DNA from: Labia minor
Taxonomy: Eukaryota; Arthropoda; Insecta; Dermaptera; Spongiphoridae
Assembly (NCBI GenBank): GCA_963082975.1
Contig: OY720347.1
Coordinates: 12,320,225-12,384,224, forward strand
DNA: 64,000 nucleotides
Direction: 5' to 3'
The notes beneath the pieces were generated by a model. It saw only the letters and a list, made by a program, of their open reading frames with translations. It was not told the DNA's origin and did not search any database. The number at the start of each line of letters is the position of its first letter. Position 1 is the stretch's first letter. Positions 57,548-64,000 of this stretch are shown here, one piece after another. The translations under genes were made by a program, and so were the position numbers.

Positions 57548-57909
57548 TTTTTTTTACTAACTCCTTCTTTTTATTAAATCGTTTTTTTATCAACAACTAC
57601 ATTTAATAACAACATCGAACTATCTAAATAGGTGACCGTTCTTTTTTCGTGAATTATTATAACCAGTTTTAATAAAAAAGATTTGCAAATGATTATCCAT
57701 TTAAAAACCTGGAGCTCCATTTAAATGTCAAGACCATCATTGTATAATCGAATATTATTTGTATATATAAAAACAAAATATTTAGAAAATCGTTTCCGAG
57801 AAAAATAAATTAAAAAAAATTACTTTCGATATATACAAAAAAAGTTTAATATTTTATGTTTTCAGGATTTAAAAAATCGATATCAGTAAAGTAACCATTA
57901 CTTATGGTG
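57548..57909. other. AT-rich spacer
   Basis: No gene; possibly contains the left end of the following mariner, which I could not locate. Confidence 0.4.
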
Positions 57910-58625
57910 ACAAGGACGGCCATTTTGAATGTTTAGTTAATTTTTGACATGTTATGGACTGTTATGGTTCGTCTTCAATTTTTGCTTATTCCAAAAAATG
58001 GATCAAAGAATCGGTATCAAATTTTGTGTGAAAAACAAAATTCCGAATGTTGACTGTGGCATATGGTGAAGTTACCTACGACAAAAGCAACGTTTAACGG
58101 TGGTACAAAATGTTCTCAGAGGGACGAGAGTTTTACTCACAGTTTTCTTCGATTGCTGGGCCATATCATGCATCATGTTCTTGCCAAAGGGTCGCACGAT
58201 CAATAAAGAATATTACATGCAATTTGCGCGAAGCAATTCGCTAGAAACGCCTGGATTTGTGGAAGAAAAAAAATTGCCTTTTGCACCTGTGTGCAACTTG
58301 TTTCACTAATATTTGTATAAAAACAATACAGTAATGGTGCTGCAGCCACCGTATTCTCCAGACCTGGCCCCTGTAACTTTTTTGTTCCCAATACTGAAAA
58401 GGTCATAAAAGGACGACACTATGCTACAATTGAGAAGATAAAAACTTCATCGAAGGAGGAGCTGAACAAGATCACAAATAATGCTTTGAAAATTGGAAAA
58501 AACGCTGGCATAAGTACATTATATCTGGGGGTGACTACTTTGAAGTGGACAAAATAGATATTTATGAATAAATAAATACTTTAATGAGAAATACAAAATT
58601 CGCGATAATTTTTGAACACACTACG
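57910..58625 (+). pseudogene. Mariner transposase pseudogene
   Basis: Broken pieces in order: MDQRIGIKFCVKN at about 57998 (N-terminal DNA-binding region), a YGEVTYDKSNV-type stretch and KMFSEG, then VLLTVFFDCWA (residues after the first catalytic Asp region) in the frame at 58100, KGRTINKEYY, then PPYSPDLAP followed by 'LFPILKRS', RRHYATIEK, KEELNKITNN and a tail with WHKYIISGGDYF. Several frameshifts and a deletion of the second catalytic Asp region are visible. The end ...AATTTTTGAACACACTACGTA near 58620 looks like a terminal repeat. Confidence 0.75.
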
Positions 58626-58789
58626 TATAATATGAATAAAAAATATAGACATTTTTGTATTTGATGTCTATTATCTATGATTGAAGTTTTAGTATTTTTG
58701 AGTTATTTAATAATATATATTTTCAAACTATGGTTGATAATCAATTTCTTGTTAAAAGAAGTGTGTTTTGTTCCTTTATTATTTTTCTT
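58626..58789. other. AT-rich spacer
   Basis: Nothing recognised. Confidence 0.4.
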
Positions 58790-59110
58790 TGTATGGATTG
58801 ATTGATCGGCTACGTTGATTTTGTGGTCATTGGGTCCGACATTCGAAGGGTGAGGAGGAGGGTGAGGGTGTTCCGTCTCGGGTGGCGATGAATGAGCGGC
58901 AAGGGGATGCCTCGCCTGGCCTTGGGGGGCCTCCCTGACCCCCTCCCTCCACCGGAGCTCCTCCTAATGGATAATGGTCTCCGGCCGCTCACCTTGGAAT
59001 GGCTCACTGGCCATAAATTAACCTTCGCGCCGATATCAAAACGAAGACGCCGCTGAAATTCCAATTAACTGTTTACATTTAGTCGATTGCCCCCAGCGTC
59101 TAGGCTCACA
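58790..59110. other. GC-rich island, candidate cis-regulatory element
   Basis: About 320 bp, GC-rich in its first two thirds, unrelated to the repeats. Motif-like strings: CCTAATGGATAATGG, GGCCATAAATTAACC, CCAATTAACTGTTTACATTT (homeodomain-type ATTA next to a forkhead-type TGTTTAC). An 84-codon minus frame (58810-59064) is arginine-rich and resembles no family. Regulatory DNA is the favoured reading. Confidence 0.3.
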
Positions 59111-59517
59111 AGGGAATTTCTTTCCCAATTCTATTGCTTTTCCCTAAAAATTAATCTTTAATAATTCTTCGTAAAGAGTCACAAGTCTAATCGAGTTAAT
59201 TATGTAAACGTTGTCCTAATTTCGAGTATAGCAAACATCGCCACATTTAAGATCAATGAAAATAAAATGTCAAGGCAGCTGGTTGAGTATTCTGTTCTAA
59301 TTTCTCATTGGATGTTCCTTGTCTTGATAGATCTTCCGTATCTTCTTTCATATTTTCACGTGATAGCAGTATGAACAAGGTCGAACGTTGACAATCTTAA
59401 ATAATAATACAAAACGAGCATTTCCTGAAATATTATTGCTTATTTCAGACAGAAAATTACACCAAATGGTTCCCGGAAAATTAAGATCAATTTATGTTGT
59501 TTGTTTATATACATATA
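59111..59517. other. Mixed-composition spacer
   Basis: No recognised gene or repeat. Confidence 0.4.
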
Positions 59518-60153
59518 TACGAGGTCTGTACAAAAGAAAAAGTGAATTTTTAATTTTCTCGTGCTGTGTAAATTTGATTCATTCGAATTTTTTTGTTATG
59601 TTGGTATGTCTCTCATATGTTGACATTATCAGCCATTTTGGATTAGTAGTTTGTTTTTGAAAACTTGAATACTAGTCATGTTTTGTATGTTCTTCGATTT
59701 TGTACTTAAAAAAAACATAAGGAATAATTCAAGGATGTTATGCAACGTTTTCATGAAGCAATACGGCTCAAACCATCAGAATTATGGAAAAACAAATCAT
59801 GGATTCTGCATCATGATAATGCAACAGCTCACACTTCATTGCTTTTTCATGATTTTTTGGTCAAAAATAACACGGTAATTATGCCTCGACTACCGTATTC
59901 ACCGGATTTGGCTCCCTGTGACTTTTTCCTATTCTCAAAACAGAAGAGACCAATGAAAGGAAAGCGTTTTGCCGCCATGGATGAGATAAAGTCAGAATCG
60001 AAGAACGAGATGATTACCATACCGAAAAGCGCATTTCAGAAGTGCTGCTTCGATGATTGTTTGACGCGCTGGCATAAGTGCATAAATATATAAATAAATA
60101 AATACTTTTCGAAATAATTCAAAATTCACTTTTTCTTTTGAACGGACCTAGTA
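59518..60153 (+). mobile_element. Mariner element with internal deletion
   Basis: Left end ACGAGGTCTGTACAAAAGAA and right end TTCTTTTGAACGGACCTAGTA are inverted repeats of about 35 bp with a few mismatches, flanked by TA. The N-terminal half of the transposase is missing: about 200 bp of unrelated-looking sequence links the left end to the C-terminal half. Confidence 0.8.
59740..60093 (+). pseudogene. C-terminal half of a mariner transposase (D34D retained)
   Basis: An open 117-residue frame: WILHHDNATAHTSLL with the second catalytic Asp at residue 26 and PYSPDLAPCDFFLF with the third at residue 61, giving the diagnostic spacing of 34 residues. A conserved RPMKGKRF block and a tail RWHKCINI follow. 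The HTH region and the first catalytic Asp are not encoded, so the protein cannot be a working transposase. Family members are normally about 340-350 residues. Confidence 0.85.
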
Positions 60154-60697
60154 TATATATTATATTTATCAAATAACTCAGGCGATTCATTTTAATTAAT
60201 TTGACTCAATACCAATATAATTATCAAGCTTCATAATTCAATGTGTGTTGTAATAAATTAATGACTACTGATTACAAATTCATATTATCTATTACAATAT
60301 ATCATAGTGAAGAAATTTTGTGATAAAGCTATTAACCGGATAACCTTCTTTGTATTCATTTTAATTCGAGTTGGATGGATTGAAAATTGATTATTTTTTG
60401 TCATCTTTCTATGTTTTGAAATGATAAATTCTATATTAATATTTAAATTTCAATATTATAAACTCCATTTTAATTAAATGGAATGTTATTTTATTAGTTA
60501 GTAGTAAATTAAGTGACATTCTTCGACTTTTTTCACGCTTATCAGAGAGACTTGGCCCCCAGTGACGGCATATATGAGGGTCACATTACTATCTCTTTCA
60601 TAATTCAAATAAACAAAACATTTTGTTTATAGAATTTTAATAAATTCAATGATTATTTCTATATGCAAACATATAAAAGGAAATTCTAATAAAAAAA
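60154..60697. other. AT-rich gene-less stretch
   Basis: Nothing recognised; a small mixed patch at about 60535-60590. Confidence 0.5.
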
Positions 60698-61276
60698 AGC
60701 TGGAGTGTCTTCACTCGACTATCTCGCAAATTTGAATTGGATTAATTAACATATATTATATTTAAATTAAATTTAAATAATTATAAATTAAAATTAATAA
60801 ATAATATTTATTAAATCAGCGCATGTTTAGCTCTTTGTTAATGGCACCACGTCACTTGTTGACGCGTGATTTGCAGTGTTAAAAAATTAATTCCAGTACT
60901 TTCAGCTATTCAATCAAGCTGAAATTCTATATATAGCAGTTTTTTACAATTTTTAATCATGGAAAAAACTATCAAACTATAGCTTTATTTTTACGGTCAC
61001 TTTAGAGGGAAAAAATTTAAAACGTTGTAGGTGATGACCCTCTTCCGGTTGAGCTACACATCTCAAAAGTTGATAGAAAACTACGAATTTTGAATAATGC
61101 CCGTATACCAAATTTCATGATTCTAGCTCAAACCGTTTTTGCGTAATCTTGTCTACACACACACAGACATTTTTCTCAACCTTAGTGAAAATGATTCAGG
61201 AACCTTCAAAACGTATAAAAACATCAAAATCGCGACATCGAAAATTTTCGTGATCGCAATACTCTGGCGAGATAGT
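60698..61276 (+). mobile_element. HINE-A copy 8, full length
   Basis: AAGCTGGAGTGTCTTC start after an A run, subterminal ACTATCTCGC, CTCTTCCGGTTGAGC core, short CA run (61156-61165), and a 3' end CTCTGGCGAGATAGT in which the left arm of the hairpin is shortened. Confidence 0.82.
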
Positions 61277-62233
61277 AATTGGAAGAATTATAATACTTAA
61301 AAAAAATACTTATAAAAAGAATATCTTAGAATAAATTCAAAATAAAACCTGTTTAAAAATAGTATAAATTCATTGACAATATCTAGGAATTACTTGATTT
61401 CCATCCAATTTCAACTCTCACTCAATTCCCTGTTTTACATTTATATGATACGATTCCTCACTTCACATTTGATTACTTATTGATTAATAATAATAGAATA
61501 AAATTATTTTATATTTATTTAAATATTGAAGATAATATTAAGTTTATATATTTATTTGATTTAATTTGTGTTTAAATGAATTAAAAAAAAGTACATGCAG
61601 GGTTCATCCCTTTCGACAGGGCCACACTTTCGTCTAATGAATGAATGAATGAATGAATGAATGAAAGCACGCCTCCCCAACAAAAACAAATTTCAGTTAT
61701 GAATAGGATTTTCCAGATATCCGGCTGAATGACTATTTATATTCTCTTTTTCTAGCGCTTATGGAAATATAAATGAAATCTACTCCTAGAATGCCTGACT
61801 CGGCACGAGATAAGACAATCCCGAACACATTCCAGCATATTTCATTTATCGTTCGATTTCTTTCCTCCCACTGATCACATTCCTCTGTTAAGTCCCTTAA
61901 TGAAAATTGGAATTGATGGAATGATTATTTATTGAGGAATGTTAGTTCACATATCAATAGCATATACAATGCATATATAAATAAATAAATAATTGAATTT
62001 GACAAAAAAATTCCAATTGGATAACAAGATTGAATAATAATAATAATAATAATAATGATAAGTATTTAATAATAAACAAAATAATTTTTATCAGATCCTC
62101 TTTTTGAAAAAATAATTAATTTTTCGTATATATGTGATAAAAATTTTTTTTTTAAATTATTAATAACTTAGGTAATAAATATTTAGCAAAATATTATGAA
62201 TGCATTGTATATTTGAGAATACTTGATTGAAAG
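61277..62233. other. Gene-less stretch with (ATGA)n and (AAT)n
   Basis: ATGA tetranucleotide run at 61637-61664, AAT run at 62034-62056. Balanced patches at 61595-61690 and 61730-61920 have no open frame or repeat similarity. Confidence 0.5.
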
Positions 62234-62747
62234 TGAGGGCTGGTCAATAAATTTTATGAATTTCTCATCTCTTCAATGAAATGGCAACTCTGCTCCTGTC
62301 AGTAGGCAACGATCAGCTGATCCCTGACGAAATTTGAACCAGCTGGGTCTTTTAGTTTTCGTTTGACATCCATTAACAGCAGACTACCTCGTGATTAGAG
62401 AAGAAAATAGAAAAAAGTGAATTTCCTTGAAAATCCATGCATTAGGATACGAATTGCTCCCTCATCCACCATATTCTCCGGATTTAGCCCCGAGTGACTA
62501 TTTCTTGTTTCCAAACCTGAAGAAATGGCTCGGCCGAAAGAGATTTGACTCCAACGATGAAATCATCTCACAAACAAATCTATTTTGATGTCCTCGACAA
62601 ATTTTATTTTTTGGAAGGGATAAAAAAATTGGAGAAACGTCGGACGAAGTGTACGTTGGCCAAAGGAGACTAACTACGTTGAAAAATAAAATAATTTTTT
62701 ATCTCATTCAAAAAGTTACGGACTTATTGACCTGCCTTCGTATATTT
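62234..62747 (+). mobile_element. Mariner deletion derivative, copy 2
   Basis: The same deleted form as 45424-45919. Left end GGTCAATAAATTTTATGAAT (worn), right end CGGACTTATTGACCTGCCTT with CGTATA. The interior reads YELLPHPPYSPDLAPSDYF, then LFPNLKKWLGRKRFDSNDE, with the third catalytic Asp pattern, followed by a frame break. Only the C-terminal part of the transposase is left. Confidence 0.75.
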
Positions 62748-64000
62748 ATTATATATTATATATATTTATTATGAATCATTGAGAAAAATTTTTTTATACA
62801 AAGTAGGTATATGTAAAATATAAATAGTATAAGTTTTGCAATGTTTTGCTCTTAAATATAACAATTTAACCCTGGGCACCTTACCTATATTCAACTAAAT
62901 AAAATATGTATCCTTTTCTAGAATGACTTTATTTTTACTCAAACAAAACAATCTTTTTATTTATTTTTTTTTATTTATTAAACAAAAAGCTCTCTTTTTT
63001 ATGAAGTTCTGTCTGAACGTATATGAATATTTGATGGTGGCATAAGTTTCAGGCAAAAAAGAATAAAATCTCCATATACAATATAAATATGGAAAGTGAA
63101 AATAGTCAATAAAAAAATTTTTAATCCATTTTGTTTTTTAAATATAACTTTTATTTGCAATTAATCAATAAATTCTAGTAAAGAAAGAACTAAATTTTCA
63201 AATACTTTATTAATTTTTAAAATAAAAAGAAAATAATAGATACTTGTTGGAATTTATTATTCATATTTTATTATTAATCAAAATAGAGGCTAAAATGAAT
63301 GTGCTTTACAAATATGGGAATAACAACCATAAATAATCTATACTAGAGATAAATGAAATTTTCTCCATTCCGGTTGGTTATGCCACTTGGAGCTCTAACT
63401 TACGATCCAATTAAGCAGCTGTCGCAATTATTCCATGTTTGATATTAAAATCGGTTTTTCAGGTGGGCCCAATTAACGACTACTCTTTATAATTTGTATT
63501 ACCTCTAAATATCATCTATTCTGTGTACAGTTAATAAAAATTAAAAATACAATCAAAATATATTTTTTTATTTTTTATTTTCTGAGGCCGTTCGACTCCT
63601 TGACGTAGCCAATCAGACCAGAAGATTAAAAAGGAATAAACCTCATGAACTAATGGATTAAACTGCTCATGTTTGCATGATTTTAAAATATTAGTTAAGG
63701 TTAGTTATTAGTTAGTTATTAAATAGATTGTGATTTGTAAAAATAAAAAAAAACAAAATTTATTTTAATAAAAATTAAATATAGAAATTATTTTTCATCT
63801 AGAAGTATATTTTTTAGTGATTGAAACTTTCGAATGGTGGTTGAAAGGTACGAATTTATGTATGGCAAATATTTCTTTGAATGTCCACCCTTTTTTCATT
63901 GGGATTATGTTTTTCCATCAATCGATTGCTATTTAAGCTAAAAATATCCGAATAACGACGTAGAAAACGAACTCATCACTTGTAATGTCAAATTACATCG
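62748..64000. other. Mostly AT-rich end of window with one mixed block
   Basis: AT-rich to 63355. The block 63360-63500 is balanced and contains GGATCCAATTAAG-like and AGCAGCTGTCGCAATTATT strings (homeodomain and E-box types) and an acceptor-like TTTTTCAG|GTGGGC at 63462. No open frame or repeat was recognised to the window end. Confidence 0.35.

Overview
This window looks like animal (most likely arthropod) nuclear DNA. It is roughly three-quarters A+T and rich in homopolymers and microsatellites. I see no ribosome-binding sites, operons or dense coding. It is full of eukaryotic DNA transposons: Helitron/Helentron-type elements, Tc1/mariner relatives and hAT-type MITEs, plus one non-LTR retrotransposon tail. 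I cannot name the species from sequence alone. I recognise no intact host protein-coding gene. Two sites on the + strand (around 9,455 and 49,384) combine a splice acceptor with an immediately following donor, the form of recursive splice (ratchet) sites. This fits the window lying inside one very long intron of a + strand gene.

The dominant content is one superfamily, the Helentrons. Two copies of a 2.5-3 kb element (20,801-23,863 and 55,029-57,547) have matching 15-bp inverted ends and carry the C-terminal part of a Helentron-type endonuclease; the second copy is frameshifted. A separate 405-codon open frame (25,423-26,640) encodes a Helitron/Helentron N-terminal protein (DUF6570-like) joined to the start of a cysteine-peptidase-like domain, without the replication-initiator or helicase regions. 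Around them are at least seventeen short non-autonomous relatives in three families, called HINE-A, HINE-A' and HINE-B here. All three share an internal core, a microsatellite after the core, and an inverted subterminal repeat. HINE-A and HINE-A' also end in a clear 3' hairpin. The repeat sequence differs between families, but its two ends match within each family.

Layout: 1-7 kb, HINE-B copies, two foldback MITEs and a hAT MITE split by a HINE-B. 8-9.4 kb, a three-level nest of transposons. 10-13.4 kb, a mariner remnant and HINE-A copies. 13.7-19 kb, mostly unique AT-rich DNA with two well-bounded MITEs. 20-27.5 kb, Helentron copy 1, the DUF6570 gene and a 112-bp perfect inverted repeat. 27.8-38.9 kb, GC-richer islands (possible regulatory elements), a tandem duplication and nested HINE/MITE insertions. 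38.9-50.3 kb, HINE-B, mariner and hAT elements, a 56-bp-arm hairpin and the second ratchet-like site. 51.3-51.9 kb, the retrotransposon tail. 54-62.8 kb, Helentron copy 2, two degenerate mariner transposases, HINE-A and a mariner deletion derivative.

Several islands of higher GC and no resemblance to the repeats (about 13.7, 27.8, 31.6, 36.0, 40.4 and 58.8 kb) are the best candidates for host regulatory DNA or exons. The transposon genes do not form a working set in this window: each is truncated, deleted or frameshifted except the open frame at 25,423, whose domain set is incomplete.
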